Shown piece after piece: positions 27,359 through 36,663 of a stretch of DNA of 64,000 nucleotides (its first letter is position 1; every line of letters starts with the position of its first letter). The stretch lies in contig NZ_PISD01000019.1 of the NCBI RefSeq assembly GCF_002835735.1, positions 1-64,000 on the forward strand, given 5' to 3'. The notes under the pieces were generated by a model. It was given only the letters and a program-made list of their open reading frames with translations, was not told the origin of the DNA and searched no databases. Made by a program: the position numbers and the translations under genes. The DNA is from Cytobacillus horneckiae. GTDB lineage: Bacteria; Bacillota; Bacilli; Bacillales; Cytobacillaceae.

Positions 27359-27397
27359 AAAAACACTTTTGGATTTTTCCAAAAGTGTTTTTTTTAT
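27359..27397. terminator. Terminator between sodA and the SufR-like gene
   Basis: Stem AAACACTTTTGGA / TCCAAAAGTGTTT with eight T residues on the plus side and A-rich sequence on the other; it can serve both convergent genes. Confidence 0.9.
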
Positions 27398-28026
27398 TAA
27401 TTAAAATGGATTTGAAATTTGCAATGCTCGTTTCCATCTGTTTTACAATTGACTCTTTTTATCTTTTCTGTTTCTAAAACAGTTTTTAATAACTGTGTTT
27501 CACAGTGGCATGCAGTCTTGTAAGAATGGGCAACTGCGAGAATAGGACAGTTATACTCGGTTAATTCATATGATGAATCAGCTGTTTTCATGGCAGTTGC
27601 CATATAGCCTTTTTCATTTTGGATACTAACCAATTCTGATATCTTCTCTTCATTCGTTTTATGATCCATTCTTTTCGAATATTCTTCGGTTAACCGCTGT
27701 TCTCTTTTTTTAAATAACTGTTCGATTGCAGTACTGCCGTACAGTTCATTTATATCATGCAAAAATTCCAGTGATAGCCCTTCATAATTTTTAGGGAAAA
27801 ACTTCTCACCTTTTTCTGTTAAGTAATAGATTTGTGTCGGTCTCCCAAGTGCTTGTTTATTTTCTCTCGAGCAAACAAAACCATTATTTTCAAGAACTGT
27901 TAAATGTTTTCTTACCGCCATATGTGTAATGTTTAGCCTATCCTTAAGGTCGTTGACAGTCATGGACGTTTCTTTTTTTAATAAATGCAGTACTTTATCT
28001 TTTGTAGAGCTGTTTTGCACTTCCAT
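27397..28026 (-). CDS. SufR-like winged-helix regulator with C-terminal cysteine cluster
   Basis: The 209-residue protein has an N-terminal HTH (about 8-75; MTVNDLKDRLNITHMAVRKH) and a C-terminal domain with cysteines at about 159, 172, 174, 194 and 202 (NCPILAVAHSYKTACHCE, VNCKTDGNEHC). The pattern is that of SufR-type Fe-S-sensing repressors of the DeoR/ArsR-like group. It therefore may respond to iron-sulfur or redox state. It is divergent from an MBL-hydrolase gene, with palindromes in between. Convergent with sodA. Confidence 0.82.
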   Translation of the reverse strand: MEVQNSSTKDKVLHLLKKETSMTVNDLKDRLNITHMAVRKHLTVLENNGFVCSRENKQALGRPTQIYYLTEKGEKFFPKNYEGLSLEFLHDINELYGSTAIEQLFKKREQRLTEEYSKRMDHKTNEEKISELVSIQNEKGYMATAMKTADSSYELTEYNCPILAVAHSYKTACHCETQLLKTVLETEKIKRVNCKTDGNEHCKFQIHFN

Positions 28027-28047
28027 AACCTCACCTCAGGGTTCATA

Positions 28048-28102
28048 GTTTATAAACATTGTGAAAAATTTTATTACTTTTTGTTCAAGTTTATTTAAAC
28101 TT
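28048..28102. promoter_or_regulatory. Palindromes in the divergent promoter region
   Basis: GTTTATAAAC (28048-28057) and AAGTTTATTTAAACTT (28087-28102) share the half site GTTTA/TAAAC and lie between the SufR-like gene and the MBL-hydrolase gene. They are candidate operators for the regulator. A -10-like TATACTATAAT is nearby (28104-28114). Confidence 0.4.
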
Positions 28103-28207
28103 ATTATACTATAATGTATAAAAAAACTTAAGTAATAACAATGGCATCATTCTTGCTTATTTAATGACAACAGAGAAAATGATTTTTTAAAGAGAGAAGG
28201 GATTATT

Positions 28208-29176
28208 CTGATTAGAATAAATAATGATCCGGTTATTCATGAAATGATTTTACCAAACCGAGGGAGCCTTAAAAGTTTTAATTTCTATTTAGTAGAGAAC
28301 CATCAGAATTTGACTTTAATTGATGCCGGAATTAATCATGATGCCTGTTGGGATTTGCTTTTGCAAACACTTAAAACACATAATTTTTCACTTGGAGATA
28401 TTAGCCAGATAATTCTTACGCATTCACATGAAGATCATATAGGACTGATTCAAAGAATATTAGATGTCCATACTGTTCCGATTTTTGCCCATAAGGATGC
28501 AGTATACCGCCTTCAGCGCGAGGAAGAATTTTTTCAAAAACGAATTGAATTTTATTCTCAGCTCTATGATGAAATGGGATGTGGAGCTGTTGGCAAAAGA
28601 AGAGTGGAGGAAACTCGCAAGCTAGGCGAAGCGAAGAAGAATGAAAAAATCGTTGGTGAAATCCGAACTTTAGGAGAAGATGATTATATCCTAGGCATGC
28701 GTGTAATAGAAACGCCTGGGCACTCGCCTGATCATATCGTTCTTCTTGATGAAGATAGAAAAGTTTTATTTGGCGGAGATCATTTAATCGGACATATTTC
28801 AAGCAATGCTTTAGTTGAACCGGATCGCGACGGCAATAGGAGAAAAACCTTAATTGAGTATCATTCCTCGTTAAAAAAATGTTTAAACTACGATTTTAAT
28901 AAAGTTTATACGGGGCATGGCCGGACCATTCATCATCCATATGAGCTGATAAACAGCCGGCTGGAAGGGATGGATGAAAAGGCCGAAAAAATTGTTTCAA
29001 TCATTAGGAGTGGTGTTGCAACAGCAAGTGAGATTGCGCAGACTTTTTATCGCGACAAATACGAGGCAGAATTCAGCTTGGTTATGTCAGAAATTATTGG
29101 CTACTTGGATTATATCGAAGAAAAACAATTAATTTATAAAACTAAAAAAACAGGGATATGGCATTATGAAGTATGA
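28208..29176 (+). CDS. MBL-fold metallo-hydrolase
   Basis: A metallo-beta-lactamase-fold hydrolase with the zinc motif THSHEDHIG (HxHxDH), a later ETPGHSPDH, GGDHLIGH, and the final His in YTGHG. The first ATG is at 28244, but homologous-looking sequence (IRINNDPVIHE) extends upstream, and GAGAAGGG lies six bases before a CTG at 28208; the start is therefore probably the CTG or the ATT after it, giving about 322 residues. The substrate may be a thioester or lactone; unknown. It precedes the beta-oxidation operon, with a terminator between. Confidence 0.85.
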   Translation: MIRINNDPVIHEMILPNRGSLKSFNFYLVENHQNLTLIDAGINHDACWDLLLQTLKTHNFSLGDISQIILTHSHEDHIGLIQRILDVHTVPIFAHKDAVYRLQREEEFFQKRIEFYSQLYDEMGCGAVGKRRVEETRKLGEAKKNEKIVGEIRTLGEDDYILGMRVIETPGHSPDHIVLLDEDRKVLFGGDHLIGHISSNALVEPDRDGNRRKTLIEYHSSLKKCLNYDFNKVYTGHGRTIHHPYELINSRLEGMDEKAEKIVSIIRSGVATASEIAQTFYRDKYEAEFSLVMSEIIGYLDYIEEKQLIYKTKKTGIWHYEV

Positions 29177-29189
29177 GAATAAAATGTCC

Positions 29190-29238
29190 GCAAAAGGATA
29201 CACAATGAAACAGTTGTGTATCCTTTTGTGTTTTTTTG
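29190..29238 (+). terminator. Terminator of the MBL-hydrolase gene
   Basis: A 15-bp stem CAAAAGGATACACAA / TTGTGTATCCTTTTG followed by a T-run. Confidence 0.9.
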
Positions 29239-29373
29239 TGCACAAATAGATTGTTTTGCCAACTTAAAATTCATCTTTATATATGGCATAGTTTTTGCAT
29301 ATAAAAAAATGTATAGATTTATATTATTTTATAAAAATGAAATGACAATCAGCAGAAAGAAGGGAGAAAAAGC

Positions 29374-30573
29374 ATGGCGACAAAAACAGGTGATAAAAAG
29401 GGAAGAACTGCATTTAATCCATTTAAGCACAATAAAGAAATCTATAATGAAGATCATGAAATGTTTAGAACTTCACTGCGCAAATTTATTGAAAAAGAGG
29501 TTACACCTTATTTTCAACAATGGGAGGAAGATCATTATACCCCGCGTGAATTATTTAACAAAATGGGAGAACAGGGGTTTCTTTGCCCTCAAGTGGACCC
29601 CGCCTATGGTGGATTAGGACTAGATTTTGGATTTAATAGAATATTAGCAGAAGAAACTGCACGAGTCGGATCAGGTTTAGGAACAGCAAGTCTACATAGT
29701 ACAGTTGTTGTCCCTTATTTGGAAATATTCGGTTCAGAGGAGCAAAAGAAGAAATATTTGCCTAAGTTCGTTAGTGGTGAAATGCTGACTGCAGTAGCGA
29801 TGACCGAGCCAGGAACAGGTTCAGATTTATCGGGGCTTAATACAACAGCAGTTAAAGACGGAGATCATTATGTCATCAACGGGCAAAAAACGTTCATTAC
29901 CAATGGAATCAATGCTGATTTAATATTTGTTGCTGTGAAAACGGATACAAAAATTCAACCTGCACACCGCGGCATAAGCATGATTATGGTAGAAGCGGAT
30001 ACGCCAGGTTTTTCAAAAGGCAGAAAGCTTAAGAAATTAGGCGGACATTCGCAGGATACTGCCGAGCTTATATTTGAAGATGTAAGAGTGCCTGCAGAAA
30101 ATTTATTAGGTGAAGAGGGCAAAGGGTTCTATTACTTAATGGAAAAATTGCAGCAGGAAAGGATCATTTGTGCAGAAGGTGCGCTCGCACTGGCGCAGGA
30201 GATGCTGAGTTCAACAATTGATTATGTGAAAGAACGGGAAGCTTTTGGACAGCCGATCAGCAAATTTCAAAACACCCAATTTGAAATTGCCGAAATGACG
30301 ACAGAATTGACAATCGGCAGAACATTCCTTGATAGCTTAGCCAGCCGCCATATGAACGGGGAGGATATTGCAACAGAAGTTTCAATGGCAAAATGGTGGA
30401 TTACCGATATGGCGAGAAGAATGTCATCGCGTTGCCTTCAATTGCATGGAGGATATGGCTACATGGAAGAATATGAGATTGCGCGCCGTTATCGCGATGT
30501 TGCTGTCATGCCGATTTATGCTGGTTCAAACGAAATAATGAAGAATATTATTGCTAAAAATATAGGCCTTTAA
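29374..30573 (+). CDS. Acyl-CoA dehydrogenase
   Basis: The 399-residue flavoenzyme performs the first step of beta-oxidation. It has the FAD/substrate motifs AMTEPGTGSDLSGL and FITNGINADL, the R-E-F-G block EREAFGQPISKFQ, and the C-terminal LQLHGGYGYMEEYEIARRYR. In the last motif the usual catalytic Glu of short/medium-chain enzymes is Ala (IYAGSNEI), as in isovaleryl- and long-chain-type dehydrogenases whose base sits earlier in the chain. ATG follows GAAGGGAG. First gene of a four-gene operon. Confidence 0.94.
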   Translation: MATKTGDKKGRTAFNPFKHNKEIYNEDHEMFRTSLRKFIEKEVTPYFQQWEEDHYTPRELFNKMGEQGFLCPQVDPAYGGLGLDFGFNRILAEETARVGSGLGTASLHSTVVVPYLEIFGSEEQKKKYLPKFVSGEMLTAVAMTEPGTGSDLSGLNTTAVKDGDHYVINGQKTFITNGINADLIFVAVKTDTKIQPAHRGISMIMVEADTPGFSKGRKLKKLGGHSQDTAELIFEDVRVPAENLLGEEGKGFYYLMEKLQQERIICAEGALALAQEMLSSTIDYVKEREAFGQPISKFQNTQFEIAEMTTELTIGRTFLDSLASRHMNGEDIATEVSMAKWWITDMARRMSSRCLQLHGGYGYMEEYEIARRYRDVAVMPIYAGSNEIMKNIIAKNIGL

Positions 30574-30597
30574 TCTATAAAAAAAGAGGTGAAGAGT

Positions 30598-31752
30598 ATG
30601 CGGGAGGCAGTCATTATTGAAGCTGTCAGGACACCAATAGGTAAAAGAAATGGCGGCTTGAGCGGGGTGCATCCGCAGGATCTTGCTGCGGGAGTTCTTA
30701 AAGAAGTCGTAAAGCGTGCCGGTATTTCTGCCAGTTTAGTAGAGGACGTTATATTCGGGTGTGTACAGCAAATCGGTGAACAGGCGTTTGACATTGCAAG
30801 AGTTGCTTCGTTAGTTGCCGGTTATCCAATTGAGGTGCCTGGTGTGACTGTAGAAAGGCAATGCGGTTCTGGCCAGCAGGCAATTCATTTTGCTGCTCAA
30901 GCCATTTTAGCTGGTGACATGGATATTGTTGTCGCTGGCGGTGTAGAAAGTATGTCCAGAATTCCAATTGGAACGGTTTCACAAGGTGCAAAACATAGCA
31001 GCGGCTATTATGAAAAATATGAGGTTATTCATCAAGGTGTATCGGCTGAAAGAATTGCTGATAAGTGGGGCTACTCAAGAGAGCAGCTCGACGAATTTTC
31101 ATTAGAAAGCCATAAGCGTGCTGTAAATGCTATAGCGGAGGGTCGCTTTGAAAGAGAAATCGTTCCTGTAGAGGTGACTTTACAGGATGGTAGTAAAACA
31201 ATCATTGCAAAAGATGAAGGACCGAGAGCCGATACGAGCATGGAAAAGCTAGGCAGTTTAAAAACAGTGTTTAAAGAAAATGGCAAGATACATGCCGGCA
31301 ATTCCAGTCAAATAAGTGATGGAGCAGCTGCAGTACTGATCATGTCTAGAGAAAGGGCGGAGGCGTTAGGCTTAAAGCCGCGCGCTCGAATCACAGCAAG
31401 GTCGGTAGTAGGCTCAGACCCAACGCTCATGCTGACTGGCCCAATCGCAGCAACAAAGAAAGTATTAAATAAAGCAAAGCTTTCTTTAAAGGATATGGAT
31501 GTTTATGAAGTGAATGAAGCGTTTGCTCCTGTGCCGCTTATTTGGGCGGAAGAAACAGGCGCCGATTTTAATAAGCTCAATCCAAATGGCGGTGCGATTG
31601 CACTTGGTCATCCATTAGGATGCAGCGGTGCACGAATATTGACTACGCTATTACACGAACTTGAGCGTACTGAAGGCAGATTTGGCTTAATGACTGTTTG
31701 TGAAGGTCATGGCATGTCAAATGCAACAATTATAGAAAGAATACCATCATAA
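30598..31752 (+). CDS. Thiolase (acetyl-CoA C-acyltransferase)
   Basis: A 384-residue thiolase with nucleophile Cys89 ([12 protein letters not shown]), His338 ([11 protein letters not shown]) and the acid/base Cys368 ([10 protein letters not shown]). It cleaves 3-ketoacyl-CoA, or condenses acetyl-CoA in the reverse direction. ATG at 30598 is set by GAGGTG. It starts 24 bp after the dehydrogenase gene. In this operon a degradative role is more likely than a synthetic one. Confidence 0.93.
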   Translation: MREAVIIEAVRTPIGKRNGGLSGVHPQDLAAGVLKEVVKRAGISASLVEDVIFGCVQQIGEQAFDIARVASLVAGYPIEVPGVTVERQCGSGQQAIHFAAQAILAGDMDIVVAGGVESMSRIPIGTVSQGAKHSSGYYEKYEVIHQGVSAERIADKWGYSREQLDEFSLESHKRAVNAIAEGRFEREIVPVEVTLQDGSKTIIAKDEGPRADTSMEKLGSLKTVFKENGKIHAGNSSQISDGAAAVLIMSRERAEALGLKPRARITARSVVGSDPTLMLTGPIAATKKVLNKAKLSLKDMDVYEVNEAFAPVPLIWAEETGADFNKLNPNGGAIALGHPLGCSGARILTTLLHELERTEGRFGLMTVCEGHGMSNATIIERIPS

Positions 31753-31766
31753 AGGGAGAGAGAGTA

Positions 31767-32537
31767 ATGGAATTAAAAAACAGTACGGTCGTCATTACAG
31801 GGGGCGCATCAGGTTTAGGAGAGGCAACTGCAAGAAATGTAACAGCCAAAGGCGGGAAAGTTGTCATACTGGATTTAAATGATGATCGCGGCACAAATCT
31901 TGTCAACGAATTAGGTGAGGAAAATGCATTATTTATCCATACGAACGTTTATGAGGAGGATGACGTAAAGTCAGCGCTTGAACAAGCTGCAAGTAAATTT
32001 GGGAAGATTACTGCTGCTGTCAACTGTGCAGGGATTGGCAATGCACAAAAGACCTTCGGTAAAAAAGGGCCATTTGAATATGAAGGCTTTAAAAAAGTCA
32101 TCAATGTCAATTTACTTGGTACATTTAATGTTATTCGCCTGGCAGCTGAAAAAATCGCACAAAACGATCCTGATGCAAATGGTGAGAGAGGTGTAATCAT
32201 CAATACTGCATCAGTTGCAGCATTTGAAGGGCAAATCGGCCAAGCTGCATACAGTGCATCAAAAGGTGGAATCGTCGGAATGACTCTTCCGATCGCAAGG
32301 GACCTTGCAGAGCTGGGAATAAGGGTATGTACCATTGCACCTGGCTTGTTTGAAACGCCGCTATTAGGAAATGCACCAGAGAAAGTAAAAAATGCGCTAG
32401 GGGCAATGGTTCCGTTTCCGCAAAGGCTAGGACAGCCGTCCGAATATGCTCATTTAGTAGAATCTATTTTTACAAATCCAATGCTTAATGGCGAAGTGAT
32501 TCGTTTAGACGGCGCCATTCGCATGCAGCCTAAATAA
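31767..32537 (+). CDS. SDR-type 3-hydroxyacyl-CoA dehydrogenase (type II, HSD10-like)
   Basis: A 256-residue short-chain dehydrogenase. The NAD site is [11 protein letters not shown] (11-21), the catalytic triad is Ser149, Tyr162 and Lys166 (YSASK), and CAPG-like [12 protein letters not shown] follows. The long loop [20 protein letters not shown] and the ending [17 protein letters not shown] are characteristic of type II 3-hydroxyacyl-CoA dehydrogenases. It oxidises the 3-hydroxyacyl-CoA made by the neighbouring hydratase. RBS AAAGGGAGAG is good. Third gene of the operon. Confidence 0.93.
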   Translation: MELKNSTVVITGGASGLGEATARNVTAKGGKVVILDLNDDRGTNLVNELGEENALFIHTNVYEEDDVKSALEQAASKFGKITAAVNCAGIGNAQKTFGKKGPFEYEGFKKVINVNLLGTFNVIRLAAEKIAQNDPDANGERGVIINTASVAAFEGQIGQAAYSASKGGIVGMTLPIARDLAELGIRVCTIAPGLFETPLLGNAPEKVKNALGAMVPFPQRLGQPSEYAHLVESIFTNPMLNGEVIRLDGAIRMQPK

Positions 32538-32558
32538 CAATAAGAAGAGGTGAATTTA

Positions 32559-33335
32559 TTGTCAGTCATCAATATTGAAAAAGACGATAAAATTGCAATC
32601 GTTACCATTGATAATCCACCAATGAATACATTATCACCTGAGGTCATTCAAGGATTAGATGAAGCGTTTGCTAACTTGAACATGGACGATGAAGTATTAG
32701 TCATACTTCTGACAGGTGCCGGCGAAAAGGCATTTATGGCGGGGGGAGATATTAAAGGCTTTCCTCACAAAATAGGTAATCCGAACCTCGTGCCGCAGTT
32801 TTTAAAAACACATGGCATGTTTAACCGCATCGACTTTTCCCCGAAGCCTGTAATCGCGGTCATTAATGGCTATGCCTTAGGCGGAGGCTGCGAGTTGGCT
32901 ATCGCTTGCGATATCCGAATATCAGAAGAGCAAGCACTACTCGGGGTTCCAGAATGCACATTGGGACTATTGCCTGGTGCTGGAGGCACACAGAGGCTTC
33001 CAAGGCTAATAGGTGAAGCAAAAGCGAAAGAATTAATGTTTACAGGAGAACATATCAGTGCAGAAGAGGCTGTAACAATCGGACTTGTAAACAGAGTCGT
33101 GCCAAGAGGAGAAGGGTTGGAAGCTGGACTAAAGCTGGCACGTAAAATTGCTCGAAATTCCCCTGCCGCAATTAGAAACATAAAGAAAGCCGTAGATGAA
33201 GGCATAGAGCTGCCATTTGAAAAAGCCATTCAAAGAGAAGCCGAATTATTTCAAGAGCTGTTTTTAGCTGACGATGTAAAAGAAGGAGTAAAAGCATTTC
33301 TAGACAAAAGAAAGCCTGAATTTACCGGAAAGTAA
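32559..33335 (+). CDS. Enoyl-CoA hydratase (crotonase family)
   Basis: A 258-residue crotonase. The two catalytic glutamates are Glu112 (ALGGGCELAIACD) and Glu132 (VPECTLGLLPGAGG), and the oxyanion-hole glycines are in AFMAGGDIKGF. Both catalytic residues are kept, so it should hydrate 2-enoyl-CoA. TTG at 32559 is favoured by GAGGTG seven bases before it; the GTG at 32550 falls inside that site. Last gene of the beta-oxidation operon; a terminator follows. Confidence 0.93.
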   Translation: MSVINIEKDDKIAIVTIDNPPMNTLSPEVIQGLDEAFANLNMDDEVLVILLTGAGEKAFMAGGDIKGFPHKIGNPNLVPQFLKTHGMFNRIDFSPKPVIAVINGYALGGGCELAIACDIRISEEQALLGVPECTLGLLPGAGGTQRLPRLIGEAKAKELMFTGEHISAEEAVTIGLVNRVVPRGEGLEAGLKLARKIARNSPAAIRNIKKAVDEGIELPFEKAIQREAELFQELFLADDVKEGVKAFLDKRKPEFTGK

Positions 33336-33340
33336 ATGGG

Positions 33341-33380
33341 ATTGACAGAAAAGAACACTTTTCTGTCAGTTTTTTATTTT
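33341..33380 (+). terminator. Terminator of the beta-oxidation operon
   Basis: Stem TGACAGAAAAG / CTTTTCTGTCA followed by GTTTTTTATTTT, immediately after the crotonase stop codon. Confidence 0.9.
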
Positions 33381-33853
33381 AGTATCCATTGAATGAAAAA
33401 ATCGAAAACTGATTGATGGCACAGTAGGAGGGAAAAAGAAAGCCAGTGTCAGAACGTGGAACTGACATTAAATCATAAAAACCATTACACACTTTTTTCT
33501 TCCATAAATAATCCTCGTTCAATCGACTCATATTGGAATAAATACAAATAGACTATTATCATATAAGCAATCCCACTCTGTCATTAGTCTATCCTGTTTA
33601 GTCTATAGTACCTATCCTCCTAATCTTGCATAGTAAATAGAGTAATATTACTAGATTAATATGGGACATCCTTCACTTATCTGAAAATTCAAAACAAAGT
33701 AACCTTTTACATATAAACCTATTAGTCGCTAAATATGTATTTAATACCATTATTCACCAATGTCATATTACATAGATAATAATGAAATGAAGGGAGATGG
33801 GCTGGCTAGTTTCTTAGATTGAATGAAAGTTAAAAGAAAAGGGGGAAATACAG
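33381..33853. other. Promoter-side spacer of the calY operon
   Basis: About 470 bp without a supported gene. A small inverted repeat (GTCAG...CTGAC near 33447-33464) is present. The region probably carries the controlling sites for the calY/sipW operon, but I cannot point to a specific promoter. Confidence 0.45.
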
Positions 33854-34444
33854 TTGGGTATCAAGAAAAAACTTGGAATGGGTGTTGCATCAGCAGCTCT
33901 AGGAATTGCATTAATCGGTGGAGGAACTTTTGCTTATTTTAGTGATAGTGTCACAACGCAAAATACTTTTGCAGCTGGAACTTTAGATTTGTCGGTAAAT
34001 CCGGAAGCAATCGTTCATATTGAAAATATTAAGCCGGGCGACTCTGTGACAAAGGAATTTGTCCTTGGGAATAATGGAAGCTTAAATATTGCTAACATAA
34101 ACCTGATTACTGACTATACCGTTGCAGACGCAGCTAATAATAATGTAGATGATTTCGGAAAGCATATCAGGGTTAATTTCTTATGGAATTGGGACAAAGA
34201 GAGCGAGCCAATTTTCGAAACAACCTTATATGATTTGAAAAATATGGATCCGGATGTAGTGAAAAAGGATTTATGGGATCCGTTTTGGCAGCAAAACAGC
34301 GGTTTAGCTCCGGGGGATACTAATGAACTTTGGGTACAGTTCGAATTTATTGATAACGGTGAAGATCAAAACCAATTTCAAGGAGACAATCTATCACTCC
34401 AATGGACATTCAATGCAACTCAAGGTGACGGGGAAGACCTTTAA
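33854..34444 (+). CDS. calY: Camelysin/TasA-family secreted protein
   Basis: A 196-residue member of the TasA/CalY (M73) family. The N-terminus KKKLGMGVASAALGIALIGG plus GTFAYFSDSVTTQNTFAAGT is the SipW-type signal peptide and mature start. The length and the ending FIDNGEDQNQFQGDNLSLQW match B. cereus camelysin better than the longer B. subtilis TasA. TasA-like proteins form biofilm matrix fibres; camelysin was described as a casein-cleaving surface protease. It starts with TTG behind GGGGGAAA. The SipW gene that should process it lies 2.2 kb downstream in the same direction. Confidence 0.93.
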   Translation: MGIKKKLGMGVASAALGIALIGGGTFAYFSDSVTTQNTFAAGTLDLSVNPEAIVHIENIKPGDSVTKEFVLGNNGSLNIANINLITDYTVADAANNNVDDFGKHIRVNFLWNWDKESEPIFETTLYDLKNMDPDVVKKDLWDPFWQQNSGLAPGDTNELWVQFEFIDNGEDQNQFQGDNLSLQWTFNATQGDGEDL

Positions 34445-34474
34445 TCACTATTAATAGAATAGGAGGGTTATAGT

Positions 34475-36070
34475 ATGAATATAAAAATAAAGGTGGTTTC
34501 AACTGCATTTGCTTTATCGATGGCTTTAAGTGCATTGAGTGGAGTCACTGCAAATGCGGAGTCAAATCATATAAAATATCATGATGATGTACAAACACCT
34601 TCATATATCATTGAAGATTGGAAGGCACCTGCCGGGTTAAGCAAAAAGGAAGCAGCGAAGGCGTATTTAGCAAAAAATAGTGAAAAGTTCCAAATGATGA
34701 AGTCTGAAGCAGTAGAAAGCTTCGAGATTAAAGATGAGATTAGTGATAACGAAACGGGGACTCATCATTTCAAGGTGAACCAGTTATATAAAGGAATCCC
34801 TGTATATGGTGCCGACCAAACATTGGCGCTGGATCATGACAATAAAGTGACGGCTTATTTTGGAAAAGTCGTACCCAATTTAGAGCAAGAGAAAATTGAT
34901 ACTAAAGTCTCAATTACAAAAAAAGAAGCAATTGATATAGCAAAGGCAGGAATTGAGGCGGAGATTGGCGAAGTATCTAGTTACGATGGTGAAATTAATC
35001 TAGAACCATATATTTATGAATACAAAGATGAATTTTACAGTACTTTCCTTGTAACTGCTTCTACTAGCAGTCCAGAAGTCGGCTTCTGGCATTATTTTAT
35101 TGACACAGCTACTGGTAAAGTTATAGACAGCTTTAATGCCGCACATGAAGTAACTGCATTTGGATATGGTGTATTCGGCGGGAAGCAGATGTTTGAAGCA
35201 AGCTATATTGACGGATTATTCAGACTCCACGACCAAACACGAGGCCAAGGTGTCATCACTTACGATTATGATAATAATGTGAATGAGGACGTGACAAGTG
35301 TAAGCAAGATGTTCCGTGATGGCGCAGCTGTTGATGCTCATGCGAACTCTCAAAAAACATATGATTATTTTAAAAATACCTTTAACCGCAACTCTGTAGA
35401 TGATAACGGCCAGCGTCTGCTTTCGAGAGTACATGTCGGCGATAACTGGAACAATGCTTCCTGGAACGGTGTGTATATGTCTTATGGAGATGGGGACGGC
35501 ATTCGCTTCCATCCTTTAGCTGGCGGATTAGATGTTGCCGCTCATGAAATGTCACACGGCGTTATACAGCACACGGCAAGCTTAATTTATCGCAATGAGT
35601 CTGGGGCATTAAATGAATCATTTGCAGATATTTTCGGTGCAATGGTTGATCGTGATGATTGGATCATTGGTGAAGATATCATGGCAAATGGAGCAATTGG
35701 ACTGCGTTCTCTAGAAGATCCTGCCGCCCTCATTGAAAACAGAACACAAGAGCCATACCCTGATCATTGGAGCAAGCGGTATACTGGAACATTGGATAAC
35801 GGCGGTGTTCATATTAACAGCAGTATAAATAATAAAGCGGCATATCTAGTTTCTGAAGGCGGGGAGCATTATGGCGTACAAGTTACAGGAGTAGGGCGAG
35901 AGGCAACTGAACAAATTTATTACAGAGCGCTCTCTCATTACCTCACTGCAAGCTCAAATTTCGCAATGATGAGACAAGCGGCTATTCAGGCAGCCACTGA
36001 TTTATATGGAAGCAATTCTGACGCTGTCAAAGCTGTCCAGCAGGCATATAACGCAGTAGGCGTATACTAG
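34475..36070 (+). CDS. M4-family neutral metalloprotease (bacillolysin-like)
   Basis: A 531-residue secreted preproprotease: Sec signal peptide (1-28), FTP and PepSY-type propeptide (to about 222), then the mature thermolysin-like domain. Zinc ligands are His357 and His361 (HEMSH) and Glu381 (GALNESFADIFGA); catalytic His446 is in GGVHINSSINNKAAYL. All key residues are present. It lies 30 bp after calY with its own RBS (AGGAGGG) and has an ordinary signal peptide, so it does not need SipW. Its position inside the calY-sipW group is unusual. Confidence 0.95.
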   Translation: MNIKIKVVSTAFALSMALSALSGVTANAESNHIKYHDDVQTPSYIIEDWKAPAGLSKKEAAKAYLAKNSEKFQMMKSEAVESFEIKDEISDNETGTHHFKVNQLYKGIPVYGADQTLALDHDNKVTAYFGKVVPNLEQEKIDTKVSITKKEAIDIAKAGIEAEIGEVSSYDGEINLEPYIYEYKDEFYSTFLVTASTSSPEVGFWHYFIDTATGKVIDSFNAAHEVTAFGYGVFGGKQMFEASYIDGLFRLHDQTRGQGVITYDYDNNVNEDVTSVSKMFRDGAAVDAHANSQKTYDYFKNTFNRNSVDDNGQRLLSRVHVGDNWNNASWNGVYMSYGDGDGIRFHPLAGGLDVAAHEMSHGVIQHTASLIYRNESGALNESFADIFGAMVDRDDWIIGEDIMANGAIGLRSLEDPAALIENRTQEPYPDHWSKRYTGTLDNGGVHINSSINNKAAYLVSEGGEHYGVQVTGVGREATEQIYYRALSHYLTASSNFAMMRQAAIQAATDLYGSNSDAVKAVQQAYNAVGVY

Positions 36071-36077
36071 AATGATA

Positions 36078-36122
36078 GAAACTAGCTGCTAATTTTTTGG
36101 GGAAAAGTAAGCAGCTAGTTTC
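36078..36122 (+). terminator. Long hairpin after the M4 protease gene
   Basis: A 12-bp stem GAAACTAGCTGC / GCAGCTAGTTTC with a loop of about 20 bases and no T-run after it. It may reduce rather than end transcription into the downstream acidic-protein and sipW genes, or protect the upstream mRNA. Confidence 0.55.
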
Positions 36123-36195
36123 CCTATTATATTTTAAAAATACATAAATAAATAGCATTGACTTTGAAAGTCTAGATAAAGAGGGTGGCACCAAA

Positions 36196-36663
36196 ATGAG
36201 TTCAAATCGATTCCTGCAATTATGGAAAAATAACAAGCGATTACAGCTGATAGTGAAACTTGGTGCTGTATGGTTCTTATTCCTTGCGATGACTAACTAT
36301 CTTAAAGGAGAGACCAATGCCTTATATACTACCTCTAGTACCGTTGCAGTTGCAGTACAAGCAGGAGAATGGGAGATAGAGGAAGAGGCGGGAGATGAAT
36401 TAGCCGAAGAGGAAGAAAAAGAAGAAACTGTAAAAGACGAAGAGAGCTCTGAAGAGGAAGTGAAAACTGAAGAGCCTAATACAGTAAAACCTGATGAAAA
36501 GGAAGCTGGTACTGAACAGCCTCAAAATCCAGACGAAGAATTAGACGAAGCGGTAGAGGCAAAAAAACCTGTTGAAGAAGAAACGGATGAAAAAGAGAAT
36601 GAAGAAATAAATCAGGAAGATGAAAAAGTAGATGAGCAATCTTCAGAAGGAGAGGGACAATGA
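36196..36663 (+). CDS. Highly acidic TapA-position membrane/secreted protein
   Basis: A 155-residue protein with one hydrophobic segment (about 19-36), a short Thr/Ser/Val stretch (TNALYTTSSTVAVAVQAGEW) and then about 95 residues that are over one third Glu/Asp. The N-terminal layout resembles SipW-processed proteins such as TapA/YqxM, which anchors and assembles TasA fibres, but the Cys-containing TapA domain is missing. RBS AAAGAGGGTGG. It overlaps sipW by four bases (ATGA). Role in fibre assembly is inferred from position. Confidence 0.65.
   Translation: MSSNRFLQLWKNNKRLQLIVKLGAVWFLFLAMTNYLKGETNALYTTSSTVAVAVQAGEWEIEEEAGDELAEEEEKEETVKDEESSEEEVKTEEPNTVKPDEKEAGTEQPQNPDEELDEAVEAKKPVEEETDEKENEEINQEDEKVDEQSSEGEGQ

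Noticed and set aside
29216-29617. 133-residue plus-strand frame overlapping the acyl-CoA dehydrogenase start
   Set aside because: It overlaps a conserved gene in another frame, begins inside the preceding terminator and has no recognisable product.
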